DNA from: Hydrogenovibrio sp. SC-1
GTDB taxonomy: Bacteria; Pseudomonadota; Gammaproteobacteria; Thiomicrospirales; Thiomicrospiraceae
Length of the DNA: 64,000 bases
Direction: 5' to 3'
Assembly (NCBI RefSeq): GCF_002848135.1
Contig: NZ_PKGB01000005.1
Span: forward strand, 1 to 64,000
Notes under the pieces: generated by a model
Seen by the model: the letters and a program-made list of their open reading frames with translations, nothing else
Databases searched by the model: none
Told to the model about the DNA's origin: nothing
Position numbers and translations under genes: made by a program
Shown here: piece after piece, positions 49,852-58,273 of the stretch
How positions within the stretch are numbered: position 1 is the first letter of the stretch
Layout: the number at the start of each line of letters is the position of its first letter

Positions 49852-50034
49852 GTGGAAAATAACAACATAAACGAAGTCAACATTGTTGATATAAAAATGC
49901 CATTTTGGTCAATGGTGATTTTTATGGTCAAAGCCGCTATCGCATCCATTCCCGCCTTCATTATTCTGGCCATTATATTTACAGTCGTTAATTTAATCTT
50001 AGGCGGTATCTTTGGTGGTATGGGGCGCTATTAA
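49852..50034 (+). CDS. Small membrane protein, possible cassette gene
   Basis: 60 residues from GTG with GGAGAA six bases upstream (an ATG at 49789 extends it without a ribosome site). An Asn-rich start, then MPFWSMVIFMVKAAIASIP and one or two hydrophobic segments to the end (GGIFGGMGRY). Similar short proteins occur widely in gammaproteobacteria, unknown in function. An attC-like hairpin begins 31 bases after its stop. Confidence 0.6.
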   Translation: MENNNINEVNIVDIKMPFWSMVIFMVKAAIASIPAFIILAIIFTVVNLILGGIFGGMGRY

Positions 50035-50064
50035 GTTTTCCACTTGAGTCCTGCGCAAGCGCTG

Positions 50065-50140
50065 GACTAACAAGCGAATGAAGCGGGCAGGCTTTATGAA
50101 AATAAATTTTCACATGCCGTTTATCCGCACCTCGTTATAT
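50065..50140 (+). repeat. Putative integron attC-like site A
   Basis: Begins GACTAAC-AAGCG and ends CTC-GTTATAT. Inner pairing GCGG/CCGC and GGC/GCC closes on the hairpin TGAAAAT-AA-ATTTTCA (50097-50112). The terminal AAC...GTT boxes with an imperfect, interrupted dyad resemble attC recombination sites, but the R boxes deviate from consensus. No integrase gene is in the window. Confidence 0.45.
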
Positions 50141-50175
50141 TCATTGCGTGGGGCCTCATAATGAAAGAGAAATAT

Positions 50176-50580
50176 ATGAAATTAAATTATTTTTTAGTTT
50201 TTTTTGTTGCCCTAAATATATTAGGGTGTGGCGGTAAAAATGATACTGAACCGGGCGGTCTTGATTGCACGACTTCTGTGTATCCAGGTATTGCTGTTTA
50301 TGTCTTCGATCAAGAAACAGATTCTCCCATTTCGTGCGGTGCAACAGTCGTAATAGGTAATGGAAGCTTTACGGAAACTGTTACTGAAGTTAACTTATAT
50401 GATGGCTTTGAAGGAAATTGCATAAATTTTGGGGCTTTAGAGGGAATGGTTGGGAAAGGAAGCTACACGGTAATCGTTAGTAAGGTCGGTTATCAAGATT
50501 ATGTAGCTACAGATGTAGAGGTTGTAGAGGGTTATTGCGGAGTGATTACGACTGATGTAGAGGTGTATCTTTCTAAATGA
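50176..50580 (+). CDS. Predicted lipoprotein with a carboxypeptidase-regulatory-like fold
   Basis: 134 residues from MKLNYFLVFF (AAAGAG upstream; an ATG five codons earlier has no ribosome site). Lipobox LNILGC gives a lipidated cysteine at about residue 17. The mature part, with IAVYVFDQETDSPISCGATVVI and SYTVIVSKVGYQDYVATDVEV, resembles a single transthyretin-like/CarboxypepD_reg beta-sandwich. Four further cysteines suggest disulphides. Flanked on both sides by attC-like hairpins, as a gene cassette would be. Confidence 0.65.
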   Translation: MKLNYFLVFFVALNILGCGGKNDTEPGGLDCTTSVYPGIAVYVFDQETDSPISCGATVVIGNGSFTETVTEVNLYDGFEGNCINFGALEGMVGKGSYTVIVSKVGYQDYVATDVEVVEGYCGVITTDVEVYLSK

Positions 50581-50582
50581 AT

Positions 50583-50645
50583 AAACAAATCCTGTCAGCC
50601 TCGTCCACGATGTGGGCTAGACAGCTTACGCTCCGCCTGTTATGT
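50583..50645 (+). repeat. Putative integron attC-like site B
   Basis: Starts AAAC-AAAT two bases after the upstream stop codon and ends CCT-GTTATGT. Inside, CTGTC-AGCC pairs with GGCT-A-GACAG (one bulged base), closed by CCAC-GAT-GTGG. The extrahelical base and the terminal GTTATGT box are attC-like, though the 3' spacer is long (14 bases). Confidence 0.45.
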
Positions 50646-50766
50646 GTCGAATGTAAATCTAGGAGTGTGTAGTGATATTGGTAAAATGGGCAATTATAGT
50701 TCTTGCTATCGATCTGGTTGGGTGCAATCCCAACGCGAAGTCTCGTTAATAAAATGGTTAGTGATT

Positions 50767-51051
50767 ATGAGAAATAAGCGAATAAAGTATATAACTGCAT
50801 TGTTATTCATGGCAATATTTACCACTGCGTCCTGTACAAATCATAAACAAATTAAAAGTGGTAGCAGTGATATGCACCACTTACGTAAAGCTGAAATGTA
50901 TGAAGAATTTGCAAAGCTCTCTAGAGAAAATGGTAATGACCGCATGGTGGAGTACTATAGTCAAGAAGCACAAAAGGAAAGATATGGTTCATGCGGTTTA
51001 TTTGACGTAGCATTATCCATCATCACTTTAGGCTTCTTTGACTGTGAATAA
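50767..51051 (+). CDS. Small predicted lipoprotein, unrecognised
   Basis: 94 residues from MRNKRIKYITALLFMAI; a frame opening at 50644 is too long at the N-terminus. Signal with lipobox TASC (about C23), then a charged helical stretch (LRKAEMYEEFAKLSRENGNDRMVEYYSQEAQKER) and a hydrophobic Cys-containing end. The ribosome site is weak. No family recognised; it lies in the accessory stretch after attC-like site B. Confidence 0.5.
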   Translation: MRNKRIKYITALLFMAIFTTASCTNHKQIKSGSSDMHHLRKAEMYEEFAKLSRENGNDRMVEYYSQEAQKERYGSCGLFDVALSIITLGFFDCE

Positions 51052-51259
51052 TTGGCAAGTAACTGGGGTTAGAGTGTAGCTAAATTCAAATACTTTCTCT
51101 ATGTCTTAATGATTGGTACATCATTAACGGTATTTCTTTCAACAATAGCAGTCGCAATACCTATTCCGAACCCAACTGCTAAAGAACTGGGGCTAGAGTC
51201 AAGCTAACATTGTAATGTCCTATTGTGGATTCAGATACTTTGAAGTGGATAGGCTAGAT

Positions 51260-51285
51260 TTTCCCAGGCCTGGTTGTTTTTGGTT
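51260..51285 (+). terminator. CCAGGCCTGG element (copy 11) with T-rich tail
   Basis: Core at 51264-51273 followed by TTGTTTTTGG and another T-run. The stem is short (three or four pairs), so termination would rely on the U-rich tail. Confidence 0.55.
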
Positions 51286-51369
51286 TTTTCGGCGGCTCGG
51301 CCGTGCCTTTCTGTTCATATTTTGTATAATCATTCCTTTATATTTTTGTTTGGCCAGTCTGTTAAAAAA

Positions 51370-51399
51370 GTCGCCAGGCCTGGGCGTTTTTGCCTGAAA
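51370..51399 (+). terminator. CCAGGCCTGG hairpin in the symporter leader (copy 12)
   Basis: Core at 51374-51383; CGCCA/TGGGCG pairs with one bulged G, followed by TTTTT and TTGCCTGAAA (51390-51399), the same tail as copy 8. It lies between the likely -10 at 51325 and the gene start at 51449, so it could act as a leader terminator. Confidence 0.55.
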
Positions 51400-51448
51400 T
51401 TTATATCCAACGAATCAAACGTGCCGAGCGTTTAGGAGTAAAAGTAAG

Positions 51449-52711
51449 ATGAAACTAGCATTACATTGGCAGATATTGATTGCGCTGTTGTTTGCCGTTG
51501 TCATGGGTGTATGGACAGGAGCAGAGACGCAATTGTTGGGTGTCAGTTGGTTAGCCATTTATACTTTTGTGGGGACCCTTTTCTTAAACGCACTGAAAAT
51601 GATTGTGGTGCCTTTGGTGGTATCTGCCATTATTACGGGGGTCGCCAATGTCGGTAGTCAGGGAGGCTTTGGCCGTTTAGGGGCAAAAACGGTTGGATAT
51701 TATGTGTTCACCAGTTTTATAGCCATTATGATTGGTTTGGTGTTGGTGAATGTGATCGAACCTGGTGTGTCTGGCGAAGCTGCCCCTGTCTTAGAGTCGA
51801 ATGAAGCGGTGATGTCTGCCGTGGCAGGAAAATCGGCTGGCGATGTGGTTGATATCTTTTTAAGAATGATCCCCGTTAATGTTGTGGATGCGGCAGCTCA
51901 GGGTCAAATGCTGGGGTTGATTTTCTTTAGCTTGTTGTTTGGTTTTTTTATGACACGCATTGAAGGGCCTGCAAAAGAGACCCTAAACCACTTTTGGCAA
52001 GGTATATTCGATGTGATGATGCTAATTACCGCTTGGGTGATGAAGTTTGCGCCGCTAGGAGTGTTTGGGCTGGTTGCTGCTTCAGTGGCGAAGACAGGCT
52101 TGGATCAATTTGGCAATCTGGCATGGTTTTTTATGACGGTGGTGCTGGCATTGGCCACTCATATGTTGGTGGTGATGCCTTTACTTCTAAGGTTTGTTGG
52201 AAAAGTCCGCAATCCTTGGTTGCATTTTCAGGCAATGGCACCGGCATTACTAACGGCCTTTTCAACCAGTTCCTCTTCTTCGACTTTGCCCATTACCCTT
52301 AATGCACTGGAAAAGCGCGCTGGGGTTTCGAATCGGGTGTCCAGTTTTGTCTTGCCGCTGGGTGCGACAGTCAATATGGATGGCACGGCACTTTATGAGT
52401 GTGTTGCAGCGGTTTTTATCGCGCAACTGTTTGGGGTGCCTCTAGATTTTTCAACACAGCTACTTATTGTGGTGATCGCATTAACGACCTCGATTGGTGT
52501 GGCAGGGATCCCATCTGCGAGTTTGGTGGCGATTAGTATTATTTTGGTGGCAGTAGGCTTACCCGCAGAAGCCATTGGGTTGCTATTGGTGGTGGATCGT
52601 TTATTGGATATGATGCGCACGATGGTCAATATCTTTAGTGATTCGGTCGGCGCCGTGATCATTGCTCGTTCGGAAGGCGAAGATCAGGTCTTGGTATCGA
52701 AACACTTTTAA
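51449..52711 (+). CDS. Dicarboxylate/amino acid:cation symporter (DAACS family)
   Basis: 420 residues with about eight membrane segments and two re-entrant loops. TAFSTSSSSSTLPIT (serine-rich hairpin 1) and LPLGATVNMDGTALYE (ion/substrate site) are diagnostic of GltP/DctA-type carriers. Substrate is probably glutamate/aspartate or a C4-dicarboxylate; a conserved Arg that separates these cannot be placed confidently by eye. AGGAGTAAAAGTAAG precedes the start. Stands alone with its own leader. Confidence 0.9.
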   Translation: MKLALHWQILIALLFAVVMGVWTGAETQLLGVSWLAIYTFVGTLFLNALKMIVVPLVVSAIITGVANVGSQGGFGRLGAKTVGYYVFTSFIAIMIGLVLVNVIEPGVSGEAAPVLESNEAVMSAVAGKSAGDVVDIFLRMIPVNVVDAAAQGQMLGLIFFSLLFGFFMTRIEGPAKETLNHFWQGIFDVMMLITAWVMKFAPLGVFGLVAASVAKTGLDQFGNLAWFFMTVVLALATHMLVVMPLLLRFVGKVRNPWLHFQAMAPALLTAFSTSSSSSTLPITLNALEKRAGVSNRVSSFVLPLGATVNMDGTALYECVAAVFIAQLFGVPLDFSTQLLIVVIALTTSIGVAGIPSASLVAISIILVAVGLPAEAIGLLLVVDRLLDMMRTMVNIFSDSVGAVIIARSEGEDQVLVSKHF

Positions 52712-52733
52712 TTCGAATATTTTATAAATTTGC

Positions 52734-52743
52734 ACAGGCCTGG
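52734..52743. repeat. One-mismatch palindrome copy after the symporter gene
   Basis: ACAGGCCTGG, 23 bases past the symporter stop, followed by CTTGCCCCTTGATGCC; no T-run, so no obvious terminator role. Confidence 0.6.
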
Positions 52744-52915
52744 CTTGCCCCTTGATGCCACAAATGCTATTTTCTCAGTCGCACGTAATCGTGGATACGG
52801 GGCGTCTTCGAAAATTCCCTTGTGTAAAAAGGTTATTGAGCAATTTCAGCACATATTTATGAAATATACGAGTTAAAATCAATTAAATTATAAAGTCATT
52901 TCTGAGGGAATGAAT

Positions 52916-53920
52916 ATGAAACAAATGCACTCAATTTTTTTGCAGAGAATGGCGCTGGTTTTTGGCGCTATTTTTTGTAGCTCCGCGCAGGCGGTTTCGA
53001 CAAAACCGCTTTCTGATTTATTAATTTACCCAACCTATTCTTTTCCCGCCGAGGTGGTCGCACATACCGAAACAACCCTAAGTAGCGAGCTGAATGCACG
53101 TTTGCAGTCGGTTAAGGTGCGTCCCGGAGAATCGGTTGAGCAGGGGCAACTTTTGGCAAAGTTAGACTGTGGTGATACCGAAGATGCCTTGGCGCTAAAT
53201 GCTTCCTTGCAAGCTGAATCGAAAGCACAATTGAAATTAGCTCAATTGCAATTACAGCGTTTTCAAAACTTGGAAAAGCAGCAATATACCGCGACCAGTC
53301 AGATCGATGAATCACTCACCCAAGTACAAAGCATTCAAGCCCATTTGAATGGATTACGGGTTCAACAGCGACAAGCTGAGAGAGCAGTAAGACGCTGCGA
53401 AGTTCGAGCACCGTTTGTCGGTGTCGTGACAGACTTAATGGCGGGTCGAGGTCAGTGGTTATCGGTTGGCATTCCGGTTATGAAATTGGTTAGAAGTGAT
53501 TTAGCGGAAATTGAGGTACAGTTGCCGTTAACTCTAGCGAATGAGATGGCTCAGCAAATGGGCTCTTGGCAAGTCAAAGGTAAGGCCGAGCAGCAGGTGG
53601 CATGGTTACGACAGAGTCAGGTGCTGTCACCTAATCAACGGATGGCGACGGTATGGTTTCAAGCCCCTAAATCTGCTCCGATTGGGCTAGCAGGGACTTT
53701 AGTCGTAACGATGCAAAAAGGTCATTTACCGGCAGAGTTTGTGGTGATGCGCTCTGGAAAACTGGGTGTATTTGTAGCCGAAGCTGGCAATGCAGTGTTC
53801 AAAATCTTACCCGAAGCTCAAGCTGGGCGGCCGGCTAAAATTCCAGAAGATTGGTCTAAGACGTTGGCTGTGGTGACTGAGGGGCAGCATCGTATTCAAA
53901 CAGGGGAGGCACTGCGTTAA
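52916..53920 (+). CDS. RND efflux periplasmic adaptor (membrane fusion protein)
   Basis: 334 residues from the ATG six bases after GAGGGA (an ATG two codons earlier overlaps it). Signal peptide ends near AQA. Lipoyl-like half-motifs LQSVKVRPGESVEQGQLLAKLD and VRAPFVGVVTDLMAGRGQWLSVG flank a coiled coil (about 85-150), the HlyD/AcrA layout. It bridges the inner-membrane RND pump, encoded next with no gap, to an outer-membrane channel not encoded here. Confidence 0.88.
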   Translation: MKQMHSIFLQRMALVFGAIFCSSAQAVSTKPLSDLLIYPTYSFPAEVVAHTETTLSSELNARLQSVKVRPGESVEQGQLLAKLDCGDTEDALALNASLQAESKAQLKLAQLQLQRFQNLEKQQYTATSQIDESLTQVQSIQAHLNGLRVQQRQAERAVRRCEVRAPFVGVVTDLMAGRGQWLSVGIPVMKLVRSDLAEIEVQLPLTLANEMAQQMGSWQVKGKAEQQVAWLRQSQVLSPNQRMATVWFQAPKSAPIGLAGTLVVTMQKGHLPAEFVVMRSGKLGVFVAEAGNAVFKILPEAQAGRPAKIPEDWSKTLAVVTEGQHRIQTGEALR

Positions 53921-56900
53921 ATGATGCGGGCACTGTTAAAAAATACGGTCTTATCCAATTTGGTGATGATACTGGTACTGGTCTTGGGTATTTCGGCCTA
54001 TCAGATGATGCCAAGGCAACAAGACCCGAGTATAAATTTTAACTGGATTGTGGTGATTACCGCCCTACCAGGAGCGAGTGCCGAAGATGTGGAAACTCGC
54101 GTCACTCAGCCACTCGAAGATGCCTTGCGAAAATTACGCGATGTGAATTTTATTTCCAGCACTTCTCGAGTCGGTTTGTCGAATATTTTGGTGCGTTTTC
54201 GAGATATTGATTCACAACTGTTTGATAAGCGAGTCAGTGATTTAAGGCGCGAAATTCAAAATAAGAAAGATGAATTACCGACGGACGCAGAAGATTCAAC
54301 CATTATTGAAATTACCAGTGCCAATGCCTTTCCTTCGGCAACCATCGTAGTTCAAGGCTATTCTGATGATGAAGTATTGCGAAGTCATAGTTATGTGTTG
54401 AAGCGAGAAATTGAACGTATAAAAGGGGTTGACCGAGTTGATGCGGTTGGTTTGGAAGACCCTGAGCTGCAAGTGCAAATGGATATGAATGCGTTAGCTG
54501 CGCATCAAATTACCCCGGATCAGTTAGCCGATGCGGTTTCGGCTCAGTGGCAAAATGTGGCTGCTGGTAAGTTACAAGTGGGCGGTCAGCAGTGGCTGGT
54601 AAGACATTTAGGACAAAGCATTAATCCTGAAGTGTTAGCGCAATTAAAAGTCCCTGTTGGCGGGGGAAATCAGGCGCTGGGTGAAGTTCCGCTATCGCAA
54701 TTAGCTCAAGTCCGTTTTAATAAGGCGGATGCAACCCAAGAAGTCAGTTATAACCGTCAGCCGGCGGTGATGTTTGCGGTGATGAAAAAAGATTCGGCTA
54801 ATACCTTGGCTCTGGTTGAACGCTTAAAAACCTTTATTGAAGATGCTAATGGCCGCTATCAATCGAATGGAGTTCAGGTGGTGTTAGCGGATGACCAGAC
54901 TTTGCCAACTCGAAATGCCATTGGGTTGATGGAGAATAATGCCATTCAAGGGCTAATTTTGGTGTTATTAGTTAGTTGGCTCTTTTTAGGGTGGCGTATT
55001 GGTGTGCTGGTTTCAACTGCGATTCCGATTTCGTTGGCGGGCGTTTTCGTCGTGCTTTATACCTTAGGTGAAACATTGAATCTAACGGTTTTGTTGGGCG
55101 TGGTCATCGCTTTAGGGATGTTGGTTGATGTCGCGGTGGTGATGGTAGAAGCAATGGTGTTTCGGATGCATCAGGGCGCTACGTCATTAGATGCGGCGAT
55201 TGAAGCCATGAAAGAAGTCGGTTGGCCAATCTTTGCTGCCATTTTGACCACCTTAGCCGCCTTTTTACCTTTGATGTTGTTACCGGGGATTTTGGGCGAC
55301 TTTATGCGAGTGGTGCCGATGGTGGTGACAATTGCGCTGACAATTGCCTTGATTCAGGCCTTTTGGATGTTACCTTCTCAGACCCACTTAATGCATATTA
55401 AAATGACGGCTCATACTCGTTTAGAGGGCCGTCGAGAAAGGTGGATTAAGCGAATTCAAAACTTATACGGACGTATTTTGGTGAAAAGCTTCCGTCATCC
55501 TATTTGGACGGTGGTTTTATTAGTGAGTAGCTTTATCTCGGTATTGGTCTTGATTCAGTCGGGGCGAATTACCACCAACTTTTTTGCCTCTGATACATTA
55601 CGGGTCTTTTATGTCAATGTGGAAATGCCCGCTGGAACGCCGTTAGAAGAAACATTAGAAACAACTCAAAAAGTGGAGCAACAGGCACTGGCTTGGCTGA
55701 AACCGGAGGAAGTCCGTGCAACTGTCGCTTATTCAGGACAAATGTTCACTGAAACGGAGCCGTTGATTGGCGAAGTCTATGGTCAGATTTTTGTCAGTTT
55801 AGATGATCCCGAAGCCTCTCAACGCGATGTGAATACCATTATTGATGGGCTGAGATCAGAACTGACGGCGAAGGCACCGGATGAGGCCAAGATCAGTTTG
55901 TTAAAGTTATCGGGGGGGCCGCCAAGCTCAAAGCCGATTAGTGTCAAGGTTCGAGGAGAAGACTATGCACGGATTCGTGAGGCGATTGAGCGGTTACAGT
56001 CGATTCTAGCCTCTATTGAAGGGGTTAAAGACATTACCTCAGATGCATCACTGGGTTCTCAACAATTGATTACCGAATTGAATTTGCCTGCTATTCATCG
56101 TGTTGGCTTGCGGCCATCCACGGTCGTCAGAAGTTTGAGATTATTAGCGGATGGCGAAATCGTGGCTCAACTCAATAAACAGGGTGAACTGATAGTATTA
56201 CGCGTTAGAGCCGTTTCTCAGCAAACGCAAAACATCCAGGCCTGGTTAAATACGCCGATTGCAACGCCGTCTGGTCAACCCATTGCATTGGGTGAATTGG
56301 TGAAGGTTCGGACTCAACCGGGCTATGTGAGTTTGAAGCATTATAATTTCAGCCGATCCATTACGCTAGAGGCCGACTTGGATAAAACCGTTATTGATAC
56401 GGTACAAGCAAATGATCGACTAATTTCCGAATGGGAAAAGGTTTCAGCAGAATATCCAACCATTTCTTTGGATTTTTCTGGAGAATTGGATGAAATACAA
56501 GAATCTCTGGGTGCTATGGGGATGTTGTTTGTGTTGGGGATTGGCTTGATGTACTTGATTTTAGCGACCCAGTTCAACAGTTATTTACAGCCGTTTATCA
56601 TCTTATTTACCATTCCAATGGCGTTTACGGGAGTGGCCTATGGATTATGGATATCGGGCAATCCGTTGAGCCTTTATACTCTTTATGGGGTGGTTGCTTT
56701 ATCAGGGATTGCAGTGAATTCCGCGATTGTATTAATTGCTGCAGCGAATGATCGTTTGCGGCGAGGAATGGGATTATTACATGCAGTGGTGTATGCAGCG
56801 CGTCGTCGACTGTTGCCCATTTTAATTACTGCTTTTACAACGATGGCCGGATTAATGGGGTTAGCGCTTGGTATTGGTGGCGATTCACTGATGTTTGGCC

Positions 56901-56998
56901 CTGTGGCAACTGCCATTGTTTGGGGGATCAGTGTGTCTACCGTGCTGACCCTATTTACCATTCCGTTATTGTACCGATTAATGGTTCGACGCAGATGA
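53921..56998 (+). CDS. RND-family efflux transporter permease
   Basis: 1025 residues, full length. N-terminal helix, two large periplasmic loops and a membrane core with GVVIALGMLVDVAVVMVEAM, which supplies the acidic residue expected in the proton path of transmembrane helix 4. VYGVVALSGIAVNSAIVLI-type helix 10 sequence is present near the C-terminus. It is of the AcrB/MexF superfamily. Substrate is uncertain; a neighbouring Co/Ni exporter hints at metals but the sequence lacks an obvious metal-binding signature. It carries an exact palindrome at 56236. Confidence 0.9.
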   Translation: MMRALLKNTVLSNLVMILVLVLGISAYQMMPRQQDPSINFNWIVVITALPGASAEDVETRVTQPLEDALRKLRDVNFISSTSRVGLSNILVRFRDIDSQLFDKRVSDLRREIQNKKDELPTDAEDSTIIEITSANAFPSATIVVQGYSDDEVLRSHSYVLKREIERIKGVDRVDAVGLEDPELQVQMDMNALAAHQITPDQLADAVSAQWQNVAAGKLQVGGQQWLVRHLGQSINPEVLAQLKVPVGGGNQALGEVPLSQLAQVRFNKADATQEVSYNRQPAVMFAVMKKDSANTLALVERLKTFIEDANGRYQSNGVQVVLADDQTLPTRNAIGLMENNAIQGLILVLLVSWLFLGWRIGVLVSTAIPISLAGVFVVLYTLGETLNLTVLLGVVIALGMLVDVAVVMVEAMVFRMHQGATSLDAAIEAMKEVGWPIFAAILTTLAAFLPLMLLPGILGDFMRVVPMVVTIALTIALIQAFWMLPSQTHLMHIKMTAHTRLEGRRERWIKRIQNLYGRILVKSFRHPIWTVVLLVSSFISVLVLIQSGRITTNFFASDTLRVFYVNVEMPAGTPLEETLETTQKVEQQALAWLKPEEVRATVAYSGQMFTETEPLIGEVYGQIFVSLDDPEASQRDVNTIIDGLRSELTAKAPDEAKISLLKLSGGPPSSKPISVKVRGEDYARIREAIERLQSILASIEGVKDITSDASLGSQQLITELNLPAIHRVGLRPSTVVRSLRLLADGEIVAQLNKQGELIVLRVRAVSQQTQNIQAWLNTPIATPSGQPIALGELVKVRTQPGYVSLKHYNFSRSITLEADLDKTVIDTVQANDRLISEWEKVSAEYPTISLDFSGELDEIQESLGAMGMLFVLGIGLMYLILATQFNSYLQPFIILFTIPMAFTGVAYGLWISGNPLSLYTLYGVVALSGIAVNSAIVLIAAANDRLRRGMGLLHAVVYAARRRLLPILITAFTTMAGLMGLALGIGGDSLMFGPVATAIVWGISVSTVLTLFTIPLLYRLMVRRR
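56236..56245. repeat. CCAGGCCTGG palindrome inside the RND gene (copy 13)
   Basis: Exact core read as Ile-Gln-Ala-Trp; no extended arms. Confidence 0.9.
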
Positions 56999-57007
56999 GG
57001 TTTAAAA

Positions 57008-57355
57008 ATGGAAATGATTAAGCTTGAGGATATGAGCGCGTTTAGTCAGTTATCCTCTAATGAAGCGGAAGCCTGCTTATATCAACTATTGGTTAAAAAT
57101 CTGTCACGGATGGAACAGGCTTTGGTACCGGATTTGTCTCATATTAGCCATTTTGCGAGTTATGCGGGCGACATGTCCTTAGAGGCGGTTGAACATATTC
57201 GTGATAATCGTTTCCGGCTGAGTTATCAGGTGCCTTGGCAAATGAATTGGAGCTGTGCAGGCCAGACAGAATCTGGCATCGCGAATGAGAAAATCCATTT
57301 CACGGTTTCCGAAGTTGGGCAATTAACCTTTTTATTCCTAAGGGTCGATTCATGA
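57008..57355 (+). CDS. Unrecognised small protein between RND pump and DmeF-like gene
   Basis: 115 residues, soluble, no signal peptide. MSAFSQLSSNEAEACLYQLLVKNLSRMEQAL suggests a helical N-terminal half; the second half is mixed with one central Cys (NWSCAGQ). No family recognised. Overlaps the downstream exporter by four bases (ATGA) and follows the RND gene by nine, so it belongs to the efflux operon. Confidence 0.6.
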   Translation: MEMIKLEDMSAFSQLSSNEAEACLYQLLVKNLSRMEQALVPDLSHISHFASYAGDMSLEAVEHIRDNRFRLSYQVPWQMNWSCAGQTESGIANEKIHFTVSEVGQLTFLFLRVDS

Positions 57356-58263
57356 ATGAAGAACGGTTAAAAAACTTCCAGCATAACCATCATTTTGTGC
57401 GCCACTCTAAGCAAAATGAACGACAGGTATGGATTGTATTGGCGTTGACGGTCGTCACGATGTTAGCCGAAATTATTGCGGGCACCGTTTATGGGTCAAT
57501 GGCGTTACTGGCCGATGGTTGGCATATGAGCACCCATTTGGTTGCGTTTGGCGTGACGTTGTTTGCGTGGCGCTATGCTTATGCTCGTCAATCGGACCCA
57601 CGGTTCAGTTTTAGTACCGGCAAAGTCTCGGTGTTGGCAGCTTATAGCAGCGCCATTTTTTTGGGGGTCGTTGCAGTTTTAATGATTGTTGAATCGGTTC
57701 TGCGATTTATTCACCCAGAGTCGATTGCCTTTGATCAAGCGCTCATTGTTGCAGTCGTGGGCTTGGTTGTAAATTTGGTTTCAGCGCTGTTACTGCATCA
57801 TGATCACAGTGAAACCCATGACTCACACGGTCATGTGAGTAAAGACCATAACCACCAAGCGGCTTACCTACATGTCCTTGCTGATGCCTTAACCTCTTTG
57901 GCTGCGATTATTGCCTTGTTGGCAGGCAAGTGGTTTGGTTGGGGCTGGATGGATCCGATGATGGGGATTGTGGGTGGGGTGATTATTTTTATCTGGGTCA
58001 AGCGATTGACCAGTGATACCTCGAAGATTTTACTGGATTATAGTATTTCGCCTGATATCGAATCTGAGATTGTCGATGTCTTAGAGTCGATTCCGGAAAC
58101 CAAGGTGGTGGATTTTCACGCTTGGAAATTAAATGCTGAAGATTATGCGGTGATTATTGGTTTGGTCTCGACGTCTCCTGATTTACCTGAAAACTATAAA
58201 GCTCGGCTGCAAAGGTTTGAGCAGTTAAAGCACATTACGATTGAAGTCAATCATTGTGATTAG
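57352..58263 (+). CDS. dmeF: CDF-family Co/Ni exporter, DmeF-like
   Basis: 303 residues. Six membrane segments of the cation diffusion facilitator fold. LLADGWHMSTHLVAFG (helix 2 site) and YLHVLADALTSLAAI (helix 5 site) match the DmeF subgroup, which exports Co2+ and Ni2+. A His-rich loop lies between helices 4 and 5 (HHDHSETHDSHGHVSKDHNH). The cytosolic end is a ferredoxin-like domain. Last gene of the efflux operon; converges on lpxH with a ten-base gap. Confidence 0.88.
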   Translation: MNEERLKNFQHNHHFVRHSKQNERQVWIVLALTVVTMLAEIIAGTVYGSMALLADGWHMSTHLVAFGVTLFAWRYAYARQSDPRFSFSTGKVSVLAAYSSAIFLGVVAVLMIVESVLRFIHPESIAFDQALIVAVVGLVVNLVSALLLHHDHSETHDSHGHVSKDHNHQAAYLHVLADALTSLAAIIALLAGKWFGWGWMDPMMGIVGGVIIFIWVKRLTSDTSKILLDYSISPDIESEIVDVLESIPETKVVDFHAWKLNAEDYAVIIGLVSTSPDLPENYKARLQRFEQLKHITIEVNHCD

Positions 58264-58273
58264 AGAGTCGGTG

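Larger units (their letters stand above)
51052..51448 (+). other. Intergenic accessory remnant with a duplicated motif and two palindromes
   Basis: No convincing gene. AACTGGGG[T/C]TAGAGT...AGCTAA occurs at 51061 and again at 51185. A 33-codon ORF (51109-51210) encoding a signal-like stretch ends in the second copy and may be a gene fragment. Then come two exact CCAGGCCTGG copies (51264, 51374), with a TATAAT (51325-51330) between them that may serve the symporter gene. Confidence 0.5.

Noticed and set aside
50690-50760. Third possible attC (hairpin GTTGGG-TGCAAT-CCCAAC followed by CTCGTTAATA)
   Set aside because: Too short and the AAC/GTT boxes are not separated by an imperfect dyad of attC type.
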